64,000 nucleotides of DNA from positions 62,001 to 126,000 of the forward strand of contig NZ_JALJZX010000004.1 of assembly GCF_024171485.1 (NCBI RefSeq), read 5' to 3'. The position numbers and the translations under genes were made by a program. This DNA is from Chryseobacterium sp. HSC-36S06 (GTDB taxonomy: Bacteria > Bacteroidota > Bacteroidia > Flavobacteriales > Weeksellaceae). How positions within the stretch are numbered: position 1 is the first letter of the stretch; every line of letters begins with the position of its first letter. The notes beneath the pieces were generated by a model. That model was not told where the DNA came from, searched no databases, and worked only from the letters and a program-made list of their open reading frames with translations. Of this stretch, positions 16,193 through 24,251 are shown piece by piece.

Positions 16193-18115
16193 TTACTGAA
16201 GTTTGCGGTTGATTACCCGATCCATATAGTCCTGATACCACGCTTTGGCTTTTAGTTCGCCCAGTGTGATTTCGGGAGTTCTAATTTTACCCAAAAGATT
16301 ATTCTCATATCCCAAATCCTGCAACGCATAAATACCGGTAAAGTTTCTTCCGTCGAACAGATAAATATAATTACCAATCATGAACTGCTCCACTCCGCTT
16401 GAGTTCACAATCAGATAATCTTCTTTCTTATCGGAAACCAAACTTCTGCCCCAACTTCTTATTTTTTTATTGTAACCCATCAGATCAGCTAACGTGGGGT
16501 AAATATCCATTTGCTGGGTTGGAGTAGTGATTTCTCCTTTTAAATTATACTTTGGATTGGGCGAGTAAAATAGGATAGGAATTGCGAAACGGTTCATCGC
16601 TTTTTCATACTCGGGATAAGCAACCTGATTGGTATGATCGGCCACCATCACAAAAATCGTGTTCTGATACCAAGGCATCTTTTTGGCGGTTTCGAAAAAC
16701 TTTTTCAAAGCATAATCGGTATAACCTACTGGTTCATGAATTTCCAGCGGACCTCTTTTGAATTTTCCTGCGTATTTTTCAGGAACTTTGAAAGGATGAT
16801 GAGATGAAACCGAAAACATCGTTGCCATAAACGGTGATTTCTTGGTATTCAGCGTTTTCGCAAAGTACTGGAAAAACGGTTCGTCCCAGATTCCCCATAT
16901 TCCATCGAAATCTGCATCATTATTATACTCAGTTTTGCCGTAATAATGTTTGAAACCTAAAATATTTCCAAAGCCCATAAATCCCATCGAACCATTCGGC
17001 GCGCCGTGAAAAAAGGAGGTATCGTAACCCAAGTCATTCGACACCGAAACAACAGACTGAATTTTCTGGTTAGAATAAGGTGAACTTGTAAAAGCGTCTT
17101 TCAATGTGGGAATCCCGGCTAAAATTGAACTCATTCCATGGATAGACTGCCGTCCGTTGGCAAAAGCGTTGGTCGCGATTAAACTCTGAGTTGCCAGACT
17201 GTCGAAAAACGGCGTATAGGAAACAAAATCTTTAATCGTCGTGTTCTTATTAAACGCTCCGGAATATTCTTTACTGAAACTTTCGAGAATAAAAATCACG
17301 ACGTTGGGCTTTGGCTCTATTCCTTCTCTTTCATAGATTTTGTAAGGCCTGACGTTCTGTTCGATAAACTTCTCATCCACAAACTTAACTTCCTGAAAGT
17401 TGTTGGTATTCATCGTTCGGAAGAAAGAGAAAACACTATTCAAAACCACATTGGCCTGAAGCGGATTCTTCACATGCCGGTTCGCATCGACCAGATTGAT
17501 CGGCCGCGTTGAATGTTTGAAATCACCACGGATTCCGCCAACAACAAGCGCTGCCACAATACATAAACTGACAGCGGAAGAAACAAAATAAACCCATTTC
17601 TTCACAGGTTTACGATCTGAAATTTTCACTTTTTTATAAAGGAAAATCCACAAAATCATTAACAGGATAAACCATAAAATCACAAACGGATGTTCAACAA
17701 TGGAAACAAAAAACACCTTGCCAATGTTTTTTTCATGCTGAGCCACGTGCATCGCTGCCATTGTAAGCCTAGCCTGCGAGAATTTGTAATACACAAAATC
17801 TCCGAAATTCATTCCATACGCAATTCCGTTGGTAATGAAATACAGATAAAAGAGGAATTTCTGATAATACTTTTTTGTATTGATGACCAAAGGCAGCAAA
17901 CTCAGCAGAATAAAAAGCGAATTCACATAAAGAATTGCCGTGGTATCAAAAGCGGTCCCGTGATAAGCGATGTTGAAATAATCTGAAACCGAATCGATCC
18001 TGATTAAACCTCTGTTGAAAAACCAAAACAGCAACCTCGCAATCTGATAAAATACAAATGCCAGAAAAATCCTATAAAAAAGTGCTGTAATTTCCTGTAA
18101 TCTAATTTCCTTCAT
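16193..18115 (-). CDS. LTA synthase-family membrane sulfatase-fold enzyme
   Basis: A 640-residue protein with five membrane segments (residues 1-190) followed by an extracytoplasmic alkaline-phosphatase/sulfatase domain. Motifs include VVIFILESFSKEYSG (metal-binding Glu), NGRQSIHGMSSILAGIP with a Ser where LtaS has its Thr nucleophile, FFHGAPNGSMGF, and TIFVMVADHTNQ (metal-binding Asp-His). Gram-negative relatives transfer phosphoglycerol or phosphoethanolamine to envelope glycans or lipids. A Gram-negative with no lipoteichoic acid would use it differently; the acceptor is unknown. It is monocistronic. Confidence 0.88.
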   Translation of the reverse strand: MKEIRLQEITALFYRIFLAFVFYQIARLLFWFFNRGLIRIDSVSDYFNIAYHGTAFDTTAILYVNSLFILLSLLPLVINTKKYYQKFLFYLYFITNGIAYGMNFGDFVYYKFSQARLTMAAMHVAQHEKNIGKVFFVSIVEHPFVILWFILLMILWIFLYKKVKISDRKPVKKWVYFVSSAVSLCIVAALVVGGIRGDFKHSTRPINLVDANRHVKNPLQANVVLNSVFSFFRTMNTNNFQEVKFVDEKFIEQNVRPYKIYEREGIEPKPNVVIFILESFSKEYSGAFNKNTTIKDFVSYTPFFDSLATQSLIATNAFANGRQSIHGMSSILAGIPTLKDAFTSSPYSNQKIQSVVSVSNDLGYDTSFFHGAPNGSMGFMGFGNILGFKHYYGKTEYNNDADFDGIWGIWDEPFFQYFAKTLNTKKSPFMATMFSVSSHHPFKVPEKYAGKFKRGPLEIHEPVGYTDYALKKFFETAKKMPWYQNTIFVMVADHTNQVAYPEYEKAMNRFAIPILFYSPNPKYNLKGEITTPTQQMDIYPTLADLMGYNKKIRSWGRSLVSDKKEDYLIVNSSGVEQFMIGNYIYLFDGRNFTGIYALQDLGYENNLLGKIRTPEITLGELKAKAWYQDYMDRVINRKLQ

Positions 18116-18138
18116 TCTGTATGATAAAAATAATCGCG

Positions 18139-18146
18139 CAAATTTA
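18139..18146 (-). promoter_or_regulatory. -7 box of the LTA synthase-like gene
   Basis: Minus-strand TAAATTTG, an exact TAnnTTTG match 23 nt upstream of the start. Confidence 0.45.
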
Positions 18147-18217
18147 CATTAAATTCATATTTCGTTAAGCTTTAGTTTTTTGTTGAAATCCGGCAGGCAG
18201 ATTTTTAATAAAAGCCT

Positions 18218-18225
18218 TACTTTTG
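18218..18225 (+). promoter_or_regulatory. -7 box of pssA (predicted leaderless)
   Basis: TACTTTTG is an exact TAnnTTTG match that ends 5 nt before the ATG at 18231, so the transcript would start at the initiation codon. Confidence 0.45.
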
Positions 18226-18230
18226 CTCCT

Positions 18231-18944
18231 ATGAACTTTATTAAAAACAATTTGGCCAACGCGTTTACGCTGGCGAATTTATATTCAGGTAGTATTGGCG
18301 TCATCCACTTACTGGCGGGCAATTACCATATTACTGCCATTTGTATCATCCTATCTCTGGTTCTGGATTTCTTCGACGGATTTATTGCAAGAGCGATGAA
18401 ATCTAACTCCAATCTCGGGGCACAACTGGATTCGCTTGCCGATATGGTGAGTTTTGGCCTTTTGCCAGGACTGGTTATTTACAAAGCTTTAGAACCATTC
18501 GGAGCCCAGTTTTTGGGAACTGATTTACCTTTCGAAATTAAATATTTCGCCCTTTTCATCACTTTATTTTCATGTTTAAGGCTTGCGATTTTTAATCTTG
18601 ATGAAGAGCAGACATATTATTTTAAAGGTTTAAATACACCTTCAAACACCATACTGATTTTCGGTCTTTACTATGCCTTTTTAGAATCCGGAAGTTTTTC
18701 ATTTCTGTTCGAAAATTCACTCCTTCTGATTCTTTTCACGGTGATCTCTTCGTGGCTTTTGGTTTCCCCGATTAAAATGATCGCGATGAAATTTAAATCC
18801 ATGAAAATGCAGGATAATTATCCAAAAATCGCATTGCTTATCGGCGCCATCCTGATCCTGATTATTTTTAAAACAGTAGGAATACCATTGGTGATTCTTT
18901 ATTATATGCTTATTTCGCTTATTTTTCAGAAACAGCTGAAATAA
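18231..18944 (+). CDS. pssA: CDP-diacylglycerol--serine O-phosphatidyltransferase
   Basis: A 237-residue integral membrane enzyme with the CDP-alcohol phosphatidyltransferase motif DGFIAR-x8-G-x3-D-x3-D around residues 43-65, which binds CDP-diacylglycerol and Mg2+. It has about seven to eight membrane segments. The subgroup with MVSFGLLPG directly after the motif is phosphatidylserine synthase type II, which feeds phosphatidylethanolamine synthesis. The ATG at 18231 places the first helix correctly. The exonuclease gene follows 43 nt downstream. Confidence 0.92.
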   Translation: MNFIKNNLANAFTLANLYSGSIGVIHLLAGNYHITAICIILSLVLDFFDGFIARAMKSNSNLGAQLDSLADMVSFGLLPGLVIYKALEPFGAQFLGTDLPFEIKYFALFITLFSCLRLAIFNLDEEQTYYFKGLNTPSNTILIFGLYYAFLESGSFSFLFENSLLLILFTVISSWLLVSPIKMIAMKFKSMKMQDNYPKIALLIGAILILIIFKTVGIPLVILYYMLISLIFQKQLK

Positions 18945-18987
18945 AGACGGACATTAAACCTCAGATGACACTTTTTCAACTTTAAAA

Positions 18988-19752
18988 ATGAATTTAAAAC
19001 TATATAAACCGCTCTGCATCTTCGATTTAGAAACTACCGGAACCAATGTCGCAAAAGACAGAATCGTAGAAATCAGCATTCTGAAAGTCAATCCCGACGC
19101 TTCGCGCGAAAGCAGAACATGGCTTGTAAATCCGGAAATGTATATCCCGAAAGAATCCACAGCCATTCATGGAATCAGCGATGATGATGTTAAAAACTCA
19201 CCGAAATTCAGTGAAATCGCATCGAAAGTGATGGAAATGATTGCAGGTACGGATTTGGGCGGCTTCAACTCGAACCGTTTTGACGTTCCGCTTTTGGCAG
19301 AAGAACTTTTAAGAGCAGGAATCGATTTCGATTTGAATAAATTCAAACTTGTTGACGCGCAAACTATTTTCCATAAAATGGAACCCAGAAATTTAACCGC
19401 GGCCTACAAATTTTACTGCAAAAAAGAACTGGAAAATGCGCATTCTGCGGAGGCTGACGTGTTGGCAACCTTTGAAGTTCTCGATGCACAGGTAGGTCAT
19501 TACGAAGAGCTGCCAAATGAAATAGCGGCATTAAGTGAATTTTCATCACATCACAAATTTGCGGATCTGGCTGGTTTTATCGCCTTTGATGAAGACGAAA
19601 AAGAAGTTTTCAGTTTCGGAAAATATAAGGGACAAAGGGTGAAGGACGTATTCCAGAAAGATCTGGGATATTACGGCTGGATCCAGAATGCAGATTTTCC
19701 GCTGTACACTAAGAAAGTTTTGACGGGAATACAGTTGAGAAGTAAGTTTTAA
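18988..19752 (+). CDS. DEDDh 3'-5' exonuclease (DnaQ/epsilon-like)
   Basis: A 254-residue protein. The N-terminal 165 residues form a DnaQ exonuclease: FDLETTGT (Asp-Glu), GGFNSNRFDVPLLAEEL (third Asp) and NAHSAEADVLATFE (His and last Asp of DEDDh). A separate C-terminal module, FSFGKYKGQRVKDV...YYGWIQ, resembles the C-terminal domain of exodeoxyribonuclease X-like proteins. It acts on single-strand 3' ends in repair or as an auxiliary proofreader. It is not fused to a polymerase and no dnaE is near. Confidence 0.9.
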   Translation: MNLKLYKPLCIFDLETTGTNVAKDRIVEISILKVNPDASRESRTWLVNPEMYIPKESTAIHGISDDDVKNSPKFSEIASKVMEMIAGTDLGGFNSNRFDVPLLAEELLRAGIDFDLNKFKLVDAQTIFHKMEPRNLTAAYKFYCKKELENAHSAEADVLATFEVLDAQVGHYEELPNEIAALSEFSSHHKFADLAGFIAFDEDEKEVFSFGKYKGQRVKDVFQKDLGYYGWIQNADFPLYTKKVLTGIQLRSKF

Positions 19753-19780
19753 ATTTAATTCTATATTATTTCAAACCAAC

Positions 19781-20572
19781 ATGCTAAATAAAATTTGTTT
19801 TTTCTTCTTTTTGATTCCCCTCCTTTCGTTTTCCCAGATCAAACCGAAAATAGTTTATAATGATCTGCAAAGGATGAACCTCAAAGGGAATGTAAAAGAA
19901 GTAATGGAGACTGATTTTAAAATAGAAAATAATCTGACTGCCGAGTCTAAAAAAAAGCAATTTTATGAATTTTTACCAGGGGGAAGATTAAAGAGAAAAG
20001 AAAACTTTTTAATTGAAACCGTCACCTATTTCGCTTATGACAAAAAAGGAAGAGTAACCTCTGAAAGAACTAATAGAACAAATGATAAAGCGGAGAAGAA
20101 TTATACGTATCCAAACGATTCTGTAGTAATTAGATCGTATAAAAGCGGTGAATTTAATTCAGTTACAAAAAGCGTATTAAAAAAAAATAAAGAGATAGAG
20201 ATTTATAAAAAATTAGATTTTACAGAATTTAAAGAGACTTACACATACGACTCCAAAGATAGAATTATTAAATCTTATGGATTGTATTATTATCCAGACA
20301 AAGTTGATACAATTAAAATATCAGCAAGCTATCATAAAAAATGTTTAAACCCAGTATCACAGGCTTTTGAAAAGCCATTTTCCAAAGATATTTTAAATAG
20401 AAGATGCGACATTATTCGTCACCAGACCATAAACAAAGATGGTATAATAATCAGAGAATACGACTATACCTATATTTATGACAAAAAGAAAAATTGGATA
20501 GAAAGAAAAACATATTCTGAAGGCAAACATATAAATTCGACAAAAAGACAAATTACATACTATCAAAAATGA
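19781..20572 (+). CDS. Hypothetical secreted protein, AT-rich
   Basis: A 263-residue protein with a signal peptide (MLNKICFFFFLIPLLSFSQ) that I cannot place in a family. The mature part contains recurrent tyrosine-rich strands such as TYFAYDKKGRV, TYTYDSKDRI and YTYIYDKKKNW, which look like loosely spaced YD-type beta-hairpin repeats seen in RHS-like and 'toxin-like' secreted proteins, but without the GxxxxYxYDxxGR core. Codons are richer in A (AAA, AAT, ATA) than those of the neighbours, suggesting recent arrival. Its stop overlaps the next start by four bases (ATGA). Confidence 0.65.
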   Translation: MLNKICFFFFLIPLLSFSQIKPKIVYNDLQRMNLKGNVKEVMETDFKIENNLTAESKKKQFYEFLPGGRLKRKENFLIETVTYFAYDKKGRVTSERTNRTNDKAEKNYTYPNDSVVIRSYKSGEFNSVTKSVLKKNKEIEIYKKLDFTEFKETYTYDSKDRIIKSYGLYYYPDKVDTIKISASYHKKCLNPVSQAFEKPFSKDILNRRCDIIRHQTINKDGIIIREYDYTYIYDKKKNWIERKTYSEGKHINSTKRQITYYQK

Positions 20573-21177
20573 AAATCATTTGCATCGGCCGCAATTACGC
20601 TGAACACGCCAAAGAACTCGGAAATGAAATCCCTGAAAATCCCGTGATTTTCATGAAGCCCGACACGGCAATTCTAAAAAAGGGTTCGGATTTTTATATT
20701 CCCGAATTTTCTGATGATGTGCATTATGAACTCGAAGTAGTGCTGAAAATCTCCAAAGGAGGAAAATACATTCAGGAAGATAAAGCCTCAAATTACTTCG
20801 ATGAAATCGGTTTGGGAATTGATTTCACTGCGAGAGATTTACAAAGCCAACTGAAAGCCAAAGGCCTTCCTTGGGAATTGGCAAAAGGTTTCGACGGAAG
20901 CGCTGTAGTTTCAGAATTTTATAAAAAAAGCGATTTTAATATAAAGAACCTGAATTTTTCTTTACTTAAAAACAAAGAAAAAGTTCAGGACGGTAATACT
21001 TCAATGATGATTTTCTCGCCGGAAAAAATTATCGCATTCGTATCGCAGTACTTCACCTTAAAAACCGGAGATCTTATCTTTACCGGAACGCCAAAAGGCG
21101 TGGGCAAAGTGGCTGAAAACGATATTCTGCAGGCTTTTCTGGAAAAAGAAAAAGTGCTGGATCTTAGAATTCAATAA
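20569..21177 (+). CDS. Fumarylacetoacetate hydrolase-family protein (acylpyruvase/FAHD1-like)
   Basis: A 202-residue metal-dependent hydrolase or decarboxylase of the FAH fold. Visible are KIICIGRNYAEHAKELGNE, PVIFMKPDTA, VHYELEVVLKI (metal-binding Glu pair), TARDLQSQLKAKGLPWELAKGFDGSA and the late IFTGTPKGVG. This short form resembles FAHD1, which cleaves acylpyruvates or decarboxylates oxaloacetate; the substrate here is unproven. It is translationally coupled to the AT-rich gene upstream. Confidence 0.9.
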   Translation: MKIICIGRNYAEHAKELGNEIPENPVIFMKPDTAILKKGSDFYIPEFSDDVHYELEVVLKISKGGKYIQEDKASNYFDEIGLGIDFTARDLQSQLKAKGLPWELAKGFDGSAVVSEFYKKSDFNIKNLNFSLLKNKEKVQDGNTSMMIFSPEKIIAFVSQYFTLKTGDLIFTGTPKGVGKVAENDILQAFLEKEKVLDLRIQ

Positions 21178-21182
21178 ACTGC

Positions 21183-21213
21183 TTGACTGTTTGCCGAAAG
21201 TTTTGTAACTTTA
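21183..21213 (+). promoter_or_regulatory. Promoter of the universal stress protein gene
   Basis: TTG at 21183-21185, a 20-nt spacer and TAACTTTA at 21206-21213 (one mismatch from TAnnTTTG). A second TTG lies at 21191. Confidence 0.45.
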
Positions 21214-21232
21214 AGGAACAAAAATTAAAATC

Positions 21233-21667
21233 ATGATCAACATCGTATTACCTGTAGATTTTTCCGACGCAACCGACAGACTTATAGAGGGCGCAGTAAA
21301 ATTTGCAAAAGAAACAAAAGGAAAAATATGTCTTATTCATGTAGCTCCAGCTGATATTGGCTTTGCGATTGGCGACATGGGATTTCAGTATTTCCCCGAG
21401 GTGGAACAGAATGAAATTAAAGATGAACTGTTGCGGCTCAACGCCATTGAACAGAGGATTATTGCTCAGGATATCGATTGCGAACACTTACTGAAACAGG
21501 GTGTGGCCGGTGACATTATTCTGGAATATGCTAAACAGAAAAACGCCGGTTACATTGTAATGGGTTCACACGGGCGAAGCGGAATTTATGATGTCTTTGT
21601 GGGCAGTTTGACCAAGGAACTTACCCGGCGCTCAACCATTCCGGTATTGGTGATTCCGATTCATTAA
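21233..21667 (+). CDS. Universal stress protein (UspA family)
   Basis: A 144-residue single-domain USP starting INIVLPVDFSDATDRLIEGA. The ATP-binding motif G-x2-G-x9-G-S/T is present as GSHGRSG...VGSLT near residue 113, so it is of the nucleotide-binding class. Such proteins are induced by starvation and redox stress, usually as dimers. It has its own promoter and terminator. Confidence 0.92.
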   Translation: MINIVLPVDFSDATDRLIEGAVKFAKETKGKICLIHVAPADIGFAIGDMGFQYFPEVEQNEIKDELLRLNAIEQRIIAQDIDCEHLLKQGVAGDIILEYAKQKNAGYIVMGSHGRSGIYDVFVGSLTKELTRRSTIPVLVIPIH

Positions 21668-21689
21668 CATTTAATGACAGTAAATAACA

Positions 21690-21722
21690 AAATCCCGAAA
21701 TTCCATAAATTTCGGGATTTTA
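21690..21722. terminator. Bidirectional terminator
   Basis: A 12-bp perfect stem AAATCCCGAAAT/ATTTCGGGATTT (21690-21701 with 21709-21720) between the convergent USP and DUF6341 genes. Confidence 0.85.
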
Positions 21723-21746
21723 TATGAAGATAAGTATCAATTATTC

Positions 21747-21977
21747 TTAGTCTTTTTTATTGATCTTTGGATCGTAGTAAGGATGATGACCTTCTGTAGG
21801 TGAGAAATATTCTTTGTCTTTGTCGCCGCCCAAGGTTACGAGCAAAACATAGCACCAATAGGTGAATAAAGCTGTTGCAACCAGAAACAGTATCCAGTTA
21901 ATAACATTACCTGCTGCATCAAACAAACCGAAAGACCATTTGAATACATCGCTTAAGAAGAGAAAGAAAGACGTCAT
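21747..21977 (-). CDS. Small membrane protein, DUF6341-like
   Basis: A 76-residue protein with one or two hydrophobic segments (residues 1-15 and 25-48) and a polar tail containing SPTEGHHPYYDPK. It resembles the flavobacterial DUF6341 family, which is found beside DUF6427 genes, as here on the opposite strand with starts 42 nt apart. Function is unknown. An N-terminal amphipathic helix plus one transmembrane span is the likely topology. Confidence 0.75.
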   Translation of the reverse strand: MTSFFLFLSDVFKWSFGLFDAAGNVINWILFLVATALFTYWCYVLLVTLGGDKDKEYFSPTEGHHPYYDPKINKKD

Positions 21978-22019
21978 TATTTTCCTTTTTTAAATTAACT
22001 TTGCACAAAATTAGTAAAA

Positions 22020-22928
22020 ATGTTTCGATTACTTTCTAAAGAAAGCAATATTTTTTCCATCCCAGTCTACATCGGTGTTCTTCTTTTGATCGTAATCGGA
22101 TTCAACTTTCTCGACCTTAGCACTTTAGACTTTTTCTCTGCCATTATTACCTTTGCAGGTGTAGCAATGGGCTATTTCTGTTTCAATACTATTGCACTTA
22201 ACTACCAGACACATTTGCCTCTGTTTCTGTACACGGCGTTCATTTTCGCTCTTTATCCGGGTGATCTGGACATTGGTATTGCAGTTTCGCTGTTCACTAA
22301 TTCTATTATTCTTATTCTGTTGACCAATGTTGATATAAGTGTAAGGAAAAATTCATATCCTTTGGTTGGAGCGATTTTAGCGTTGAATTTCATCTTTTTG
22401 CCAACCACCTGGCCCATGTCGATTTTCGTGATTTTCCATATTTTCGGAACTTCAGACAGGATCGGATTGCACTTATTCCGGCTCTTTTACGGAATGTTCC
22501 TCATCGCCCTCTCCTATTTTGGACTTGCTTATTTGCTGGATCTGAATTCATGGAATCCCGCATACTTTCCTTTCGGCGATTTTAAACCTTCGAAAAATCT
22601 GGAACCTTTAATCTGGCTGATTCCGGTTGCGGTTATGCTGCTTCACGCGGTTATGGACCATTTTCGGCACTTTAATAAAAAAAGTCCTGTAAGCAAATTT
22701 AAATATACATTTCTGCTCATATTTTCACTGGCACAGCTCATTACGGTAGTGCTTTACATGGGCAATAATTTCGAGTATCTGCTTTTAATGGCCTTTCCTG
22801 TTTCGGTTATCTTGAGCAGAATGCTTAAATTTCTCCCCAAATACTGGATGCGGGAATGCGGATTATGGCTGATTATCATAAGCCTGGTCATCTTTAAAGT
22901 TCATGGCTATTATAATTTTAATATTTAA
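22020..22928 (+). CDS. DUF6427 family polytopic membrane protein
   Basis: A 302-residue protein with about eight to nine membrane segments, starting MFRLLSKESNIFSIPVYIG. It fits DUF6427, a family restricted to Bacteroidetes with no assigned role. Conserved-looking polar residues within the membrane include HAVMDHFRHF near residue 215. It is divergent from the DUF6341 gene and is followed 6 nt later by the DUF3109 gene, so the two are co-transcribed. Confidence 0.8.
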   Translation: MFRLLSKESNIFSIPVYIGVLLLIVIGFNFLDLSTLDFFSAIITFAGVAMGYFCFNTIALNYQTHLPLFLYTAFIFALYPGDLDIGIAVSLFTNSIILILLTNVDISVRKNSYPLVGAILALNFIFLPTTWPMSIFVIFHIFGTSDRIGLHLFRLFYGMFLIALSYFGLAYLLDLNSWNPAYFPFGDFKPSKNLEPLIWLIPVAVMLLHAVMDHFRHFNKKSPVSKFKYTFLLIFSLAQLITVVLYMGNNFEYLLLMAFPVSVILSRMLKFLPKYWMRECGLWLIIISLVIFKVHGYYNFNI

Positions 22929-22934
22929 ACGACG

Positions 22935-23519
22935 ATGATTCAAATTGAAAATAAATTAATTTCTGAAGACATTTTTTCTGAAGAATTTGTGTGTAATCTG
23001 AGCCGATGCAAAGGAGCATGCTGTGTTGCAGGCGATGTAGGAGCTCCTTTGGAAAAATACGAAACAGAGATCCTCGACAGAATTTTCCCGCAGGTAAAAG
23101 CTTATTTGAGGCCTGAAGGAATTAAAGCTTTGGAAGAACAGGGAACATGGACTCTGGATCCAAACGACGGCGATTTTGTTACTCCCATGGTAAACGGCGA
23201 AGAATGCGCTTATGTAATTTTTGATGAAAAAGGAATTACTAAATGCGGAATTGAAAAAGCCTACGAAGACGGCGCCGTAGATTGGCACAAACCCATTTCC
23301 TGCCACCTCTACCCGATCCGTGTAACCGAATATTCGACTTTTACCGCCCTGAATTATCATGAATGGGAAATCTGTAATCCCGCATGTGAATTAGGAAAAG
23401 AACTGAAAGTGCCCGTTTATAAATTCCTTAAAACCCCGCTTATCAGAAAATACGGTGAGGAATTTTATGAAACGCTCTGCGACGCGGCCGACGAGTGGAA
23501 AACCGAGTATGGTTCGTAA
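22935..23519 (+). CDS. DUF3109 family cysteine-rich protein
   Basis: A 194-residue cytosolic protein with a CxxxxxCC cluster (LSRCKGACCVAGDVGAP, near residue 25), then ECAYVIFDEKGITKCGIE and HKPISCHLYPIRV, in the arrangement of YkgJ/DUF3109 proteins thought to bind Zn or an Fe-S cluster. Seven or more Cys are conserved in spacing. The role is unknown; it is common in Bacteroidetes. It lies in a probable operon with DUF6427 and MgtC. Confidence 0.88.
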   Translation: MIQIENKLISEDIFSEEFVCNLSRCKGACCVAGDVGAPLEKYETEILDRIFPQVKAYLRPEGIKALEEQGTWTLDPNDGDFVTPMVNGEECAYVIFDEKGITKCGIEKAYEDGAVDWHKPISCHLYPIRVTEYSTFTALNYHEWEICNPACELGKELKVPVYKFLKTPLIRKYGEEFYETLCDAADEWKTEYGS

Positions 23520-23543
23520 AAAATTTCTATCTTTAAATAAAAA

Positions 23544-24191
23544 ATGTCGGAACATTTTGAACTTTTAGATATTTACAAAGCAATTATTTCCATTATAGCA
23601 GGACTTATTTTAGGTTTTGAAAGGGAAATGAAGGACAAATCCGCGGGGTTGAAAACCATCACCATTATTTGTCTGGGTTCTACTCTTTTTTCGATTATTT
23701 CCTATAAACTCGCCGGCGATGGTGATCCTACCAGAATCGCTTCCTATATTGTGAGCGGAATCGGTTTTCTGGGTGCGGGCGTAATTTTTAAAGAAGGTTT
23801 CACCGTGTACGGACTTACCACAGCGGGCATTATCTGGATGGCTGCAGCAGTGGGAATGGCTATTGGTTTCGGAGAAATATATATCGCCTTTACTTTTCTT
23901 ATTTCGGCAATCCTCATTATTTATACAGCGAAATATCTTACAAAACATTTTCTGCCGCTTCATCACCACAAAATTCTTAAGATGCGAATGAACACGCATA
24001 ATTTTCTCGCTCACAAAAAAGCAATTTTGGCCGATCTGAAAGCAATGACCAGCGAACTGAACGAAATTGCAATCGAGAAAGATTTCGATCATATCTTACT
24101 GACGCTGGAGATTCATATTTCTGAAAAACAGCTGGATCAAATGGAGAACTTCCTCACTTCCAATAAAAATCTGGATTATTTCAGTTACTAA
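23544..24191 (+). CDS. MgtC/SapB family membrane protein
   Basis: A 215-residue protein. The N-terminal 140 residues hold four to five membrane segments with the MgtC signature LGFEREMKDKSAGLKT and SGIGFLGAGVIFKEG. The C-terminal 70 residues form a small soluble ACT-like domain. MgtC proteins modulate Mg2+ homeostasis and ATP synthase rather than carrying Mg2+ themselves. No PhoPQ-type control is visible. Last gene of the DUF6427-DUF3109 group. Confidence 0.9.
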   Translation: MSEHFELLDIYKAIISIIAGLILGFEREMKDKSAGLKTITIICLGSTLFSIISYKLAGDGDPTRIASYIVSGIGFLGAGVIFKEGFTVYGLTTAGIIWMAAAVGMAIGFGEIYIAFTFLISAILIIYTAKYLTKHFLPLHHHKILKMRMNTHNFLAHKKAILADLKAMTSELNEIAIEKDFDHILLTLEIHISEKQLDQMENFLTSNKNLDYFSY

Positions 24192-24201
24192 AAAATTAAA
24201 A

Positions 24202-24236
24202 AAAATCCGTTCTGCAAAAACATAACGGATTTTATA
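24202..24236. terminator. Bidirectional terminator
   Basis: A 10-bp stem AAAATCCGTT/AACGGATTTT (24202-24211 with 24224-24233), with a long A-run on its left that gives tig a strong U-tract on the minus strand. Confidence 0.85.
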
Positions 24237-24251
24237 TTTATTGAAGTGAAA

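Noticed and set aside
21747-21977. The DUF6341 protein as a phage holin or small toxin.
   Set aside because: The hydrophobic pattern is similar, but it lies beside DUF6427, its usual neighbour in flavobacteria, and no phage or antitoxin gene is near.
23610-24092. A 160-codon minus-strand open frame across the MgtC gene.
   Set aside because: It overlaps a clear MgtC family gene and has low-complexity, Cys/His-rich shadow composition with no start context.
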